This document shows, piece by piece, positions 22,749-33,679 of a DNA stretch of 64,000 bases; positions within the stretch are counted from its first letter, which is position 1, and every line of letters begins with the position of its first letter. The DNA comes from Tetragonia tetragonoides. Lineage: Eukaryota; Streptophyta; Magnoliopsida; Caryophyllales; Aizoaceae. The stretch spans positions 37,718,501 through 37,782,500 of the forward strand of contig CM076143.1 of the NCBI GenBank assembly GCA_038025085.1, in the 5' to 3' direction. The notes under the pieces are model-generated. The model did no database searches and was not told the origin of the DNA. It saw nothing but the letters and a program-made list of their open reading frames with translations. Position numbers and translations under genes: made by a program.

Positions 22749-22941
22749 TTGAGCTGGTTGTGCCACCTAAATAAATGCTCAAACATAACACATAATCTAA
22801 AGGTTAATTCAAACAATCTAACACACAACTTGGCACATAATATGCATCCTAATCATGCAATTCTAGTCATGCATGCAACACGTAAATGTTTACTTATCTC
22901 TTATGTTTTCTTCTAACTTCTAGTTCTTATTTCCTTTTAAT

Positions 22942-22957
22942 GTTCTAATACCACTTT
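22942..22957 (-). other. Primer-binding site of element A
   Basis: On the minus strand, AAGTGGTATTAGAACA directly follows the LTR end. Its TGGTATTAGAAC core is a two-transition variant of the tRNA-Met site TGGTATCAGAGC. Confidence 0.7.
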
Positions 22958-23234
22958 TGTAACGACCCGGACTTAATAAGTGATAAATTATCCTTAATCA
23001 CGTTTAGGCCCAAGACTAACACAAGATTAATCTACTTAATAATATTGCATCATTTATTCATAGTTAGATTTATCCGAGTTGTTACCGCCGTATCCAACCG
23101 AGGATGGATACGAGGCTAGAGTATTTGAATTTACATAAACATCCAAAAAGAAAATAAAAACTAGATTATTACATACAAGCATTTCTTCACAACCAAGCAA
23201 CGATAGTAGTAAAATTAGGCCTCGTTCTTGCCAT

Positions 23235-23565
23235 CAGAGGCGGAGCAACTAGAGGCCTAGGGGGACCACGACCCCTGTCAACTTTTTTGAGTTATATAAT
23301 ATATATATGCAATTTAGTAGCATAAATGTCTTGTAGCTGAGTTGGTTGGAACATTGAGAGAGAGGCTTTGCACCCTTGGGGAAGGTCAAAAGATCGAGCC
23401 TTGGCGTGATCTACTTTTCATTTCAGGTTTTTAGCTCGTTTGGGCCTTTTTAAACCATTGATCTCCATATGGGGAGATGTAATATTTGGAAAAAAAATAT
23501 GCTTATGAAAATTGCCCCACCCCCCACCCCCAACCTCTCCAACCAAAGTTCTGGCTTCGTCCCTG
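23235..23565. mobile_element. Small hAT element (331 bp) containing a tRNA-like segment
   Basis: Ends CAGAGGCGGAGC and GCTTCGTCCCTG are imperfect inverted repeats. Perfect 8-bp duplications CTTGCCAT flank it (23227-23234 and 23566-23573). Inside, TAGCTGAGTTGG (near 23336) fits an RNA polymerase III A box, and AAAAGATCGAGCC (near 23390) resembles a B box. A C-rich run (CCCCACCCCCCACCCCC) lies near the right end. Confidence 0.85.
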
Positions 23566-24249
23566 CTTGCCATGCACAAATGTTCCATCATCAAGCTGAT
23601 CCAAAAGATATCATACGTTCAATACAAAAACAGAAGAGAAAATTAGCGAAAAGCTAAGTAAATTCACCCCTATTTCGCAAAAGTAATAATAATGTTTATA
23701 ATAAATTAAATAATCGTAATGATTGACAAAATTCTTAAATAAGAGATAGAGTTAACCTTTGAATATCTCGGTTGAAAATGGTCAGTTATTCAGTAATCGA
23801 TATAAGATCAATAATCAAAAGTATACGTATATAAATATATAAATTTCATACCTATATACCCATATTGCGTATATGTATGTTGCAAATAAAGAACCTCCTA
23901 AGTTAACAAAACATACTCCTCCTACTTATATTCGAAAATCCTATTATCTATCTGAGACTATAAGTTTTAATTGTGCCTAAATTATTTATTTTCGAAGTTA
24001 GGTGATATGGAAAAGCATGTATGTCTTGGCTATTATGTATATATGCCAAACATCCATCAATATGACAATTAGTCATATAAACTCATCATAGTGCATAATC
24101 TTAGGCATGTTGCCGTGTAATCGTCATTAGACATATTAGTCGCAAAATTTCATATACTCGGGTATTATAACCCCATAATTCATATTATAGTGAGCTCTCC
24201 AAAACATGCTTTTCAAAATTCTTAGGGCGCTACTCTTAGAATCATATCA

Positions 24250-26215
24250 CCAATTGCATATCCCAAAATCCAATCCAATCCAATCTAATCCAAATTAGGC
24301 AATTCGGATTGGTGTTTTTGGATTGGATTTGAACTCGAAAAAAATATTTTTTGGATCTTCGGATTGAATTTGGACTCACCCTTTTGGAGTCCAATAACCC
24401 AATCCAATCCAAATTAGATATAAATTAATATATAAAAATGCATATAATCCAAAAATGATACTAGCCCAAAATAAAAGAAAATTTTTCACTTTGGTGCCGT
24501 GACGTATTGCATAATCATTTTTAGTGACCTGTGTTTTTCATATTCCCACTTTGCTTACATGAGATATTAAAAAAAAGTTTCAATTTAAGTATTTTCGTTA
24601 GTCCCGTTAAATTTTCTGTCAATTTTGCTGACGTGGTCAGTTTTGAGTGTAGAGTATAACTAGTGCACGTGTTCATTGACCAAAATACCTCAGTTTTAAG
24701 TCACTAAAAAAAAAACTCTTTTTTCTCCACCAAATCCCTCTAACTTCAATTAATCTCTGGACATCTCCTTTCTCATCAACTCAACAACCTCCCCGTCATC
24801 CTCATCACCACCGGCATTCATGGCGTAATTTCTCTCTCCTCTATTTGCTCCCTCCTTCTTTCTCCTTCTATCTACCCACTGTTCATGCAAACAGGTTGTG
24901 ACAAAGATGGTCGACGAAGATCGACGACGGTGAACGGGGGCGGAGCTCGACATCAACGGCGGAGATTGAGTGCCAGAAGTTCAAGGGCTTGTTTTCGATC
25001 TTAATTTCGAGATCTAAATGGAGTGTTTTGTTTCATTGTCATTAATTTTGTTTCTAAATTTAAATGGATCTGTAAATTTAATGGGTATGTAATAATTGAT
25101 TACTTGATAAATTGTGATTCTTGTTGATTATTGCTTACTCAAGTAGCCTAGGTTAAGCATTGGTACATCAATCTTTTGACTGAAATAAAAATACTATGCA
25201 ATTGAAAGAGAACTAAGGAGAAAAAATGTATTTGGTTGGCTTTAGTTTCTTCTCTTTGTGAACTGTGGTGGTGAAGATGATGAGATTGAGAGGGGAGGGG
25301 GTGAAGATGAAGAGAGAGAATGTGGGGGTTAGGTGATGGTATTGCGTGGTGGTGAAAGGTAGAAAAAACGTGGTGGAGGTTGAGGTTGGTGGTGGTGGAG
25401 GATGAGGTTGGTGGTGGTGAATGAGAGAGAAAACGTGGTGGTGGTCAATGGTGGTGGGATGGGGTATCAGAGGAGAGAGAACGATAAAAGATGGAGATGG
25501 AGAAGATAGATTGGCTTGGGAAGAAAATACCGATTACTCCCTCTAAAAAAATAAAATGCCTCATTTGTCCCCTTTTTTAACTTTTAACGGAGGGGACGGA
25601 AATCTGGTAAGTGAAACAAGTGTAATTAACTCACGGGGAATATGAAAAACACAGGTCACTAAAAAATGATTACGCGATACGTTAGGGTACCAAAGTGAAA
25701 ATTTTTCAAAATAAAAAGTATAAATTACAAATTAAAACCTAAGGGATTGAAGGCAGCAATAAAATGCATACATAAATTAAGAGAGAAAACCCTTTCAGAC
25801 AACTCACTCAAGTCACGCGTTAGCAGCCACTTGTCCACTTGCTATCTCTTTACACATCTGTCTTCTCCATGTACACTAAGTGGAGATTACCGAACACCTT
25901 TGAAACTATATAATTTGCATTTTTTATTTAATGAATGTTGTATACTTGTAGTTGGCTTCAACATTTGTATTATTATCTTATCGATGAACTTTTTTTTTTA
26001 AGTAATGGACATTGTTGTAGAAAAGGTAAGAACTCCAGAAAAAAAAATGGATTATTCGGATAAGATTGGATTACGAAAAATAATTCGAACTCAAAAATCA
26101 AAGTCCAAAATTAGTTTGGATTGGATTTGGACTCCAAATTTCGAGTCCAAATTTTTTTGAATTGAATTTAGACTAGGCCATAATTCCACTCCAAAGTCCA
26201 AACTTTTACCCCTAT
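24250..26215. repeat. GGATTGGATT-rich repeat split by a Mutator-like insertion
   Basis: Two blocks (24250-24420 and 26035-26215) are built of GGATTGGATTTGGACTC-like motifs. They resemble subterminal repeats of hAT MITEs; the right block ends TTTTACCCCTA. A matching left terminus and duplication were not found. Confidence 0.35.
24477..25707. mobile_element. Non-autonomous Mutator-like element (1231 bp)
   Basis: Inverted repeats of about 72 bases (GAAAATTTTTCACTTTGGTG through TTTTTCATATTCCC) are well conserved at both ends. The flanks are a perfect 9-bp duplication AAAATAAAA (24468-24476 and 25708-25716), diagnostic of Mutator-type transposition. The interior is GC-richer than its surroundings, with G-rich GGTGGTGG stretches near 25390-25450, and may include captured host sequence. 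No transposase is seen. Confidence 0.92.
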
Positions 26216-26800
26216 CCATATATACATAAAAATAATTTTACATGAATAAGACTTATAAACATAGCTCAATACAATCCCTCTTTAATTCATGATCACCAAA
26301 AATTATCTCATATACAAATCTCAATTCAATTCCTCCTTTATCATCCAATGTTTCGAAATATATGACACATAATATACCTACTTATAATTTTTGTAACAAC
26401 AAACATTATCACCTCAGACATCACTAGCCACCTTAAGACTCATACTCATCTACTTAGCTCACGTCACAACCAACACAATTACTTATTCATAAAACTAATA
26501 TATATATGTACCCTTATCTTCTTAAATAAATATCCATACTTCACAATTAATTTATAGAACTTAAAATCTTGAAAAAAAAAAAACTCCAAATCAAACGTAA
26601 ACCATTCGGTATTCATCAAAAACACAAAAACCATCCAAGATTAATAATTTCCATATTTCATTACTTGATTTTTGTCGCGACAAAAACCATCCAACATCAA
26701 TAATTTCCATATTAAAATACCCCACAAAATCACCCAACAAACACAATAGCTTCTTTACCCCAAATCATCATTAGCCAAATTTGATTTTTGGGTTATTACA

Positions 26801-27962
26801 GGTATGCTGCAAATACACATGTAATTTAACTTATTCACATAAAGAGTACAATGATTAGAGTGTTTGTGCAAATCATTCAAATGTCAAACTTCATTGTATC
26901 ATATAGGCGATATGTTGAAACTATACTCATATGGCGTATAAATAATGTTTAAGGAGAGCGTTATTTAGCGCAACTTAGCTTAAGGCTGTAATTGTTCTTG
27001 TTATTATACTTCTAGTAATTGTAACAGATCACATAAATAAAGTACTTGGGCGTTGTTGGCTATCGTCAAATTCTCCAAAAAAATCATTTATCACTTTCAG
27101 CATATTTTTTGAATATAATAATAATCAAGTTTTCAAATCAATATGTTGTGTGTGTGTGTGTGTGTTTTTTTCTTTTTTTAATCATCAAATTCTTCAAGAA
27201 ATTACTAATCCCTTTCAGCATATTTTCTGTACATGTTAATCATGAAATTTTCAATCATTAAACTACTCTTGATCCTCTCATTGTTTCTCGATTCTTCTTT
27301 TTTTTTTTTGGTACATGAATAATTTTCCGTCACATTTGAAAGTCAGAGTTGTGTTAATAGCGTATATTAGAGGGAGTTAAATAATGGTTAGATGTTATCT
27401 TTAAACAACAACATTACGATATAAAATAATGGGGGCTTTGAAAAAAATGGCTAAAAAAATCGTAATTGACACTTAAAGCTGGCTTGAATTAATTAGGGGA
27501 ATAAAAATTCAAATAATAGACAATACAAAGTTTTGAAGGGTTATAGGTGTAATCTGTCAAAATACAATTCATAATATCCATTTTTCTTAAATCTTCCACA
27601 AGTTACCCCTTTAATTTATTTCAAAACAAGATATAATATACGTTTGATGACCTAAAATACCTTTTAACCCTTTATGTTAAGTTACAATAGGCATGCGGAT
27701 ACCTAAGTTAAAAAAAAAAAGAGACGAATAGTTGTAGGAAAATCTAATACTATGGTTATAATCTATTGCACGTCGAAAGAATACTTATTAGAGTTAAGAC
27801 TCTATCAAGAAATTTGTATATGAGATACATATTTTAGAACTTTAAGTGTATCAGACACAAGTTTTAAATTGAATAGATAATATGCATTGCGCATTTTACC
27901 AAAGTCCTATAATTCTTTTTATAGAAAACTAAATTGGAATGCACAATTTCGATAATGTAATC
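26801..27962. other. AT-rich intergenic region
   Basis: No gene supported. It contains a (GT)n run at about 27145-27163. Two related copies of a TCAAATTCTYCAARAAAT...CTTTCAGCATATTTT segment (near 27067 and 27186) indicate a local duplication. Confidence 0.4.
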
Positions 27963-27967
27963 AAATG
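27963..27967. repeat. Target-site duplication of the copia element (left)
   Basis: AAATG, repeated exactly at 32913-32917. Confidence 0.9.
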
Positions 27968-28178
27968 TGTTAAAATATTGTATATGATCTTATTGTATAT
28001 GATCTTTTCCTAGTATTTCTAGGATACCTCATATAATATCTTCATGATATTATACTGAGTAGATTGCTCATATAATTTATTCCCTTCTATATTTATAGAT
28101 ATACATAGGTATATATATACCTTGTACCTCATAAGAATTCATATATACAAAATACTCAATTTTCCTCCAATTCTAACA
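27968..28178 (+). repeat. 5' LTR of Ty1/copia element (211 bp)
   Basis: It starts TGTTAAAATA and ends TTCTAACA. By eye one base differs from the 3' LTR (TATTTCTAGG versus TATCTCTAGG). It contains short repeats TTGTATATGATCTT. Confidence 0.95.
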
Positions 28179-28190
28179 TGGTATCAGAGC
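28179..28190 (+). other. Primer-binding site of the copia element
   Basis: TGGTATCAGAGC abuts the LTR end and matches the initiator tRNA-Met 3' end. Confidence 0.93.
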
Positions 28191-28668
28191 ATACTTAAAA
28201 AAAAAAAAAAAGGAGAGAGAAAGTGGTATTCAGTTTTGTCATCACTGATGCTTCTAGCCGACATTCTCTGCTTTCATTAAGGCTTGAAAGCTCTTTTGTC
28301 TCACTCATCCCTTAAAAGAGAACATTACTCCCTTTTTTTTTTCCTCTCAAATTAAAGCTTCAAATTGTTCAATTTGGAGATCTACGTTCTTTGTGGAAGG
28401 AACAAATTTGAAGATTTCCACTCATCCTTGCACTGCCAGCAAGACCTAACTTTCCCAATATTAATTCCAGTTCAGCCATTTTTCGTCACGATCCAATTCA
28501 GCCATAGTTCCTCTGTTTCCTGGCGAAATTTTTAGGGGCTTGCTGCTGGTATTCTCCCTCTGAGTCTATCAAGCCACATCTGATTTTTGCTCAGGTGTGT
28601 TCATTCCATTTATTTGGTTAATTTCACAAATTGGCAATTTCAGTTCATTATTGCTCTTGCTCTTTATT

Positions 28669-31600
28669 ATGGACAAATCAGATATTATTCGTCCCATTCA
28701 AATAATTTTTGATGGTTCCAATTATGTGTCTTGGTCTCAAGAGATGTCTAGTTTTCTTAAAGGGCGTAAACTCTGGCGTTTTGTCAATGGCACTATCTCT
28801 AAACCTGTTAAAGTAACTAGGGAAGATGATTCAAAGTATAATGATCGTTTAGAAGATTGGGAAAGTAAAAACCATCAAATTCTGACATGGATTCGTAATA
28901 CTGCCATTTCTTCCATTAAAATTCAATTTGGTCGATTTGATAATGCTAAAGATGCTTGGGATCTTTTATCACAACGTTATTCAACCACAGACATTGCTCA
29001 TCAGTATCAATTGCATGAAACCCTTCGTGGCATGAAGCAATTACCCAAACAGTCTGTAAATGATTTTCTCGCACAAATGCATGTTGTTTGGGATCAGTTG
29101 GCATTGTCCGAGCCTACTTGGGAGAATCATAATGATGCTGCAAAGTTTTATACTTATCGTGATAATTTACGTGTTATGCAATTTCTCATGGCTTTAGATG
29201 TACCTTATGAGCTTGTTCGTAGTTCTCTCCTTCATAGGGAAACATTCCCAAAGCTTGAGAGTGTTGTTGCTGAACTGTTGTCAGAGGAAACTCACCTTGG
29301 CATTCTGAATGTCAACAAATCAGAGTCCATAGTTCATGATGCTGTGATGTCAGTCTCTTCGTCAAAATCTGATGCATTTTGTCGATATTGCAAGCGCTCT
29401 GGGCATGTCATTTCCGAGTGTAGGAAGCTGCAATATAAACAGAACAAAGACAAATCTCAGGGTAGACCTGTCAGGCACAGTACAAATACTTCGGCAGCGA
29501 TGACAGATGAGACATCTCCCTCTATATCTTTGAGTGATCTGCAAACCCTTCTTACTCAGATCACTGGGAACTCTTCCTCTTCAGCATTGTCTGCAGCATC
29601 GCCATCAGGTACAACAACTACATCCTCTTGGTTCTATGATTCTGGATGTTGCAATCATATGACTTCTAATTCTAGTGCAATGGTAAATAAAGTTGGCTCT
29701 ACTGCTCTTAATACTATTCGCACTGCTGATAGTTCCACGATGAATGTTACACATGTTGGGGATATTTCAACTGTTAATCTGTCATTTTCTGATGCTTTTG
29801 TTGTGCCTAAACTTGCACTAAATCTTATCTCTGTGGGACAGTTGTGTGAGCTCGATTTAGATGTTCATTTTTCAAAGCATGGTTGTCGTGTGCTAGACCC
29901 ACAAAGTGGAGAAGTGATAGGAACTGGGCGTAAAGTTGGTCGTTTGTATGAGGTCGAATCTCTCAAAGTTCCTCGTACATCTAATGTTGTTTCTGCTGCG
30001 GTTTCTCAAGAAGTCTGGCATTCTAGATTGGGTCATATATCTTCCTCTAGATTAAAATCCTTAGTTTCCAGTGGTGTTTTAGGAGAAGTTAAAATGAATA
30101 ATTTTGATTGTATCCCTTGTCAACTTGCAAAGCACCATGCTTTACCATTTAATAATAGTGAATCGGTTTCCACTGCACCTTTTGATCTTGTTCATTCTGA
30201 CATTTGGGGTCCTTCACCAAATTTAACAAAAGGTGGTGCACAATACTTTGTGATATTTGTGGATGACTTTTCAAGGTTCACTTGGATTTTTCTCTTGAAA
30301 AGACGTTCTGAATTGCAACAAGTTTACTATAACTTTGCTGAAATGATTCAGACCCAATTCTCTTGTAAAATCAAGACTTTTCGATCAGATAATGCCCAAG
30401 AATATAGGGAGACAGATTTTCTGAAATATCTTGCAGCAAATGGCACTATTCTTCAGCATTCTTGTCCAGGTACTTCTCAGCAGAATGGTCGTGCCGAGAG
30501 AAAGCATCGCCATATTTTGGATACTGTTAGAGCATTACTGATTTCTGCATCTTGTCCAGAATATTTTTGGGGCGAAGCCGCTCTCACTGCTGTATACAAT
30601 ATTAATCGTATTCCTTCTCCTGTTATTGGTAACAAATCTCCATATGAACGTCTGCATGGTACGCAACCTGATTATACTCCTATTCGTGTATTTGGTTCTG
30701 TATGTTTTGTTCTTCTCCAGCCTCGTGAGCGTACCAAATTGGAGCCACGAGCACGATTATGTTGTTTTCTTGGATATGGAATTGAGCACAAAGGCTACAG
30801 ATGTTGGGATCCTATTTCAAGACGTCTACGAATCTCACGTCATGTTGTGTTTTGGGAACACAAAATGTTCTCTTCAGTCTCCAAATTTCAGATTTCAGAA
30901 CATGTCGTGCCTTATTTTACTGACCCATCTATTGACTTATTTCCAGAAGATCTTGCAGGAAATCTCGAGGTTCCCTCAAGTGTTCCTCTATTGTCGGTGG
31001 ATCCATCTATTGAAATTTCTGCTGACACTGAAATTGGTGCATGTCCTTCTTCCTCCTTTGATGTGCCAGAGTCGATTCAGCCACGACGTTCCTCTAGAGA
31101 GAGCCATCCCCCTGTCCACCTTAAAGACTATCATTGCTATTCCACTATTGCTTCTCTTTATGAACCTACCACATATCGGGAAGCAAGTCCTGATCCTTTA
31201 TGGCAACAAGCGATGAAAGAAGAGTTACAAGCTTTAGAAAAAGCGCATACATGGGAGATGGTTGACTTACCAGAGGACAAATCTGTCATTGGCAGCAAAT
31301 GGGTTTACAAAATCAAGACACGTTCTGATGGAACCATTGAGAGGTATAAAGCTCGTGTAGTTGTACGAGGTGATAATCAGGAATATGGAATTGACTATGA
31401 AGAGACATTCGCTCCTGTTGCCCGTCTTACATCTGTTCGGAGCTTACTTGCTGTTGCTGCAAGTAAGAAATGGGAATTATTTCAGATGGATGTAAAGAAC
31501 GCCTTTCTCAATGGCGATCTCAACGAAGAAGTTTATATGAGGCCTCCACCAGGTTATGATCATCCTCCACACAAGGTATGTCGTCTTAGACGAGCACTAT

Positions 31601-32688
31601 ACGGCTTGAAACAAGCTCCACGAGCTTGGTTTGCAAAATTCAGCTCTACTGTACATCGTCTTGGTTTCTTTTCTAGTACCTATGATCATGCCTTATTTAT
31701 TCGTAGAACCAAGAACGGATGTGTTCTTTTGCTGTTATATGTTGATGATATGATTATTACTGGAGATGATTCACAGGGTATTATAGAGTTGAAGTCTTAT
31801 CTTAGTCAGAATTTTGAGATGAAAGATCTCGGTCATCTTAATTATTTTCTTGGTCTTGAGGTCTCATCAGATACAACAGGCTATTCTCTTACTCAGGCCA
31901 AATATGCTGTTGATCTTTTGTCTAGAGCAGGGTTAACCGATAACAAGATTGCTTCCGCTCCAATTGAAGCTAATGCCAAATTTACACCTACAGATGGGGT
32001 GCTCTTGAAAGATCCTACTCTTTATCGACAACTTGTGGGCAGTCTTATCTACCTCACGGTGACACGTCCTGACATAGCCTATGCAGTTCATATTGTAAGT
32101 CAATTTATGTCTTCATCACGGACAACTCATTATGCTACAGTACTACAAATTCTTCGCTATGTTAAGGGCAGTTTGTTTAAAGGGCTTTATTTTCCTTTTG
32201 ATTCCCCTCTTGAATTACAAGCTTATTCCGACTCTGATTGGGCTGGTGATCCTACTGATCGTCGCTCCACTACTGGTTATTGCTTCTTTCTTGGGAAATC
32301 TCTTATTTCATGGCGTAGTAAGAAGCAAACAGTTGTTGCACGTTCGAGTACTGAAGCCGAGTATCGTGCTCTTGCAGACACCACTTCTGAACTTGTTTGG
32401 CTCCGTTGGTTGTTGGAAGATATAGGAGTGACACAAAACTCTCCTACTTCTCTTTATTGTGACAATCGCAGTGCTATTCAAATAGCACATAATGATGTAT
32501 TTCATGAGCGGACTAAACACATTGAAGTGGATTGTCATTTCATTCGGCAACATCTTGTTCAGAATGAGCTTCGCCTCGTTTCTGTTTCTTCCTCAGATCA
32601 AACAGCTGACATATTCACCAAGGCACTTCTGCCACGACGTTTTGCTGATCTCGTTTCCAAGCTCAAGATGGGTTGTCTACCACGTTGA
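28669..32688 (+). CDS. Intact Ty1/copia gag-pol polyprotein (1339 aa)
   Basis: The frame is uninterrupted. ATG 28669 (MDKSDIIRPIQ) is preferred over the in-frame ATG at 28597 because the extra 24 residues are hydrophobic and unlike copia gag. Domains: gag (UBN2-type) at residues 10-220; CCHC knuckle CRYCKRSGHVISEC near 237; protease active site WFYDSGCCNHMT near 320; integrase HHCC near 450-485; and an integrase D-D-E core at about 510, 570 and 608 (SDIWGP, RSDNAQEY). Reverse transcriptase is at 860-1110 with QMDVKNAFLNG and YVDDM (about 1025). RNase H is at 1185-1310 (YSDSDWAG, STEAEY, CDNRSA). Order PR-INT-RT-RH defines Ty1/copia. All visible catalytic residues are present, so it may be autonomous. 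Confidence 0.97.
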   Translation: MDKSDIIRPIQIIFDGSNYVSWSQEMSSFLKGRKLWRFVNGTISKPVKVTREDDSKYNDRLEDWESKNHQILTWIRNTAISSIKIQFGRFDNAKDAWDLLSQRYSTTDIAHQYQLHETLRGMKQLPKQSVNDFLAQMHVVWDQLALSEPTWENHNDAAKFYTYRDNLRVMQFLMALDVPYELVRSSLLHRETFPKLESVVAELLSEETHLGILNVNKSESIVHDAVMSVSSSKSDAFCRYCKRSGHVISECRKLQYKQNKDKSQGRPVRHSTNTSAAMTDETSPSISLSDLQTLLTQITGNSSSSALSAASPSGTTTTSSWFYDSGCCNHMTSNSSAMVNKVGSTALNTIRTADSSTMNVTHVGDISTVNLSFSDAFVVPKLALNLISVGQLCELDLDVHFSKHGCRVLDPQSGEVIGTGRKVGRLYEVESLKVPRTSNVVSAAVSQEVWHSRLGHISSSRLKSLVSSGVLGEVKMNNFDCIPCQLAKHHALPFNNSESVSTAPFDLVHSDIWGPSPNLTKGGAQYFVIFVDDFSRFTWIFLLKRRSELQQVYYNFAEMIQTQFSCKIKTFRSDNAQEYRETDFLKYLAANGTILQHSCPGTSQQNGRAERKHRHILDTVRALLISASCPEYFWGEAALTAVYNINRIPSPVIGNKSPYERLHGTQPDYTPIRVFGSVCFVLLQPRERTKLEPRARLCCFLGYGIEHKGYRCWDPISRRLRISRHVVFWEHKMFSSVSKFQISEHVVPYFTDPSIDLFPEDLAGNLEVPSSVPLLSVDPSIEISADTEIGACPSSSFDVPESIQPRRSSRESHPPVHLKDYHCYSTIASLYEPTTYREASPDPLWQQAMKEELQALEKAHTWEMVDLPEDKSVIGSKWVYKIKTRSDGTIERYKARVVVRGDNQEYGIDYEETFAPVARLTSVRSLLAVAASKKWELFQMDVKNAFLNGDLNEEVYMRPPPGYDHPPHKVCRLRRALYGLKQAPRAWFAKFSSTVHRLGFFSSTYDHALFIRRTKNGCVLLLLYVDDMIITGDDSQGIIELKSYLSQNFEMKDLGHLNYFLGLEVSSDTTGYSLTQAKYAVDLLSRAGLTDNKIASAPIEANAKFTPTDGVLLKDPTLYRQLVGSLIYLTVTRPDIAYAVHIVSQFMSSSRTTHYATVLQILRYVKGSLFKGLYFPFDSPLELQAYSDSDWAGDPTDRRSTTGYCFFLGKSLISWRSKKQTVVARSSTEAEYRALADTTSELVWLRWLLEDIGVTQNSPTSLYCDNRSAIQIAHNDVFHERTKHIEVDCHFIRQHLVQNELRLVSVSSSDQTADIFTKALLPRRFADLVSKLKMGCLPR

Positions 32689-32701
32689 GCTTGAGGGGGG
32701 G
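32689..32701 (+). other. Polypurine tract of the copia element
   Basis: The stretch ending TTGAGGGGGGG lies directly before the 3' LTR and would prime plus-strand DNA synthesis. Confidence 0.85.
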
Positions 32702-32912
32702 TGTTAAAATATTGTATATGATCTTATTGTATATGATCTTTTCCTAGTATCTCTAGGATACCTCATATAATATCTTCATGATATTATACTGAGTAGATTG
32801 CTCATATAATTTATTCCCTTCTATATTTATAGATATACATAGGTATATATATACCTTGTACCTCATAAGAATTCATATATACAAAATACTCAATTTTCCT
32901 CCAATTCTAACA
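32702..32912 (+). repeat. 3' LTR of Ty1/copia element (211 bp)
   Basis: Same length and ends as the 5' LTR, followed by the AAATG duplication (32913-32917). Confidence 0.95.
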
Positions 32913-33060
32913 AAATGTAACTGCGCCAAGTTTTTTATTTATTATTTTATGGCAAACATCGGGAGCTCATACATTCACATGATAATAGCCAACAACTCAA
33001 TCAGCTACAAAATACAATTAAGCATTGCAAGGATCAAACTTATAGATATAGGGTAATATT

Positions 33061-33671
33061 TAGATCTGGCAAGGGTTGGTCGGATCGGGTTCGGTTCGGA
33101 TCATTTCGGTTCAGATTATTTTCGAGCCAGCTTATCTGGGTTCGGTTCGGGTTCGGTTCAACACGGTTCGTCTTTGGTTTTAATTTGCTCAAGTTGATTC
33201 AGGTTTGATTCGGTTACGGGTCAAATACATTCGGGTCGGGTATGGATTTGAGTTTCCGGTTCTTTTTGGGTTCGGATTCAAGTCGGGTTTATATTATTGT
33301 GAATTTTACAAATAAACATGGGATGTAATGATTTATTTATGATTTTCCTTTTGAAAACAATAAAAAGAGGTTTGTAAAGAGTAAAATATTCTTATTATAC
33401 TATGTTAAGGGAACAAATAAGCAAAAATAAAAGTTTTAAACTTGCAATCTTTCGGATACGGATCGGGTTCGGATTATTATTTCTTGGGTCGCATTCAAAT
33501 CGGTTAACTTCGGATCATTCGTATCAGATCGGTTACGAGTCGGGTTAGGTTTGGGTCGGATTGACTTTCAATTTCGGTTCAACTTTGGATTTACTATTCG
33601 GATCAAAATCGGATATCGAATCAGGTATTTCGGGTCAAGTTATCAGATCCGGATCAGCTTTACCAGGTCTT
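33061..33671. mobile_element. Non-autonomous hAT element (611 bp)
   Basis: The ends TAGATCTGGCAAG and TTTACCAGGTCTT are imperfect inverted repeats. The perfect 8-bp duplication GTAATATT flanks it (33053-33060 and 33672-33679). Subterminal GGGTTCGG/TTCGGTTCGG repeats are dense. No coding capacity. Confidence 0.9.
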
Positions 33672-33679
33672 GTAATATT

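Larger units (their letters stand above)
22958..26800 (-). repeat. 5' LTR of Ty3/gypsy element A, with nested insertions
   Basis: Read on the minus strand, it starts TGTAATAACCC (26800) and ends GGGTCGTTACA (22958), followed by the primer-binding site. The 3.84 kb span includes a 331-bp hAT (23235-23565) and a 1231-bp Mutator-like element (24477-25707), so the original LTR was at most about 2.3 kb. The partner 3' LTR is not in the window. Confidence 0.75.

Noticed and set aside
24250..26215. GGATTGG-rich blocks as one complete hAT element
   Set aside because: The right end looks like a hAT terminus, but no matching left terminus or 8-bp duplication was found, so only a repeat is claimed.
30626..31216. 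196-codon ORF inside the copia polyprotein in another frame
   Set aside because: It overlaps the well-supported integrase-to-RT region and has no domain signature.
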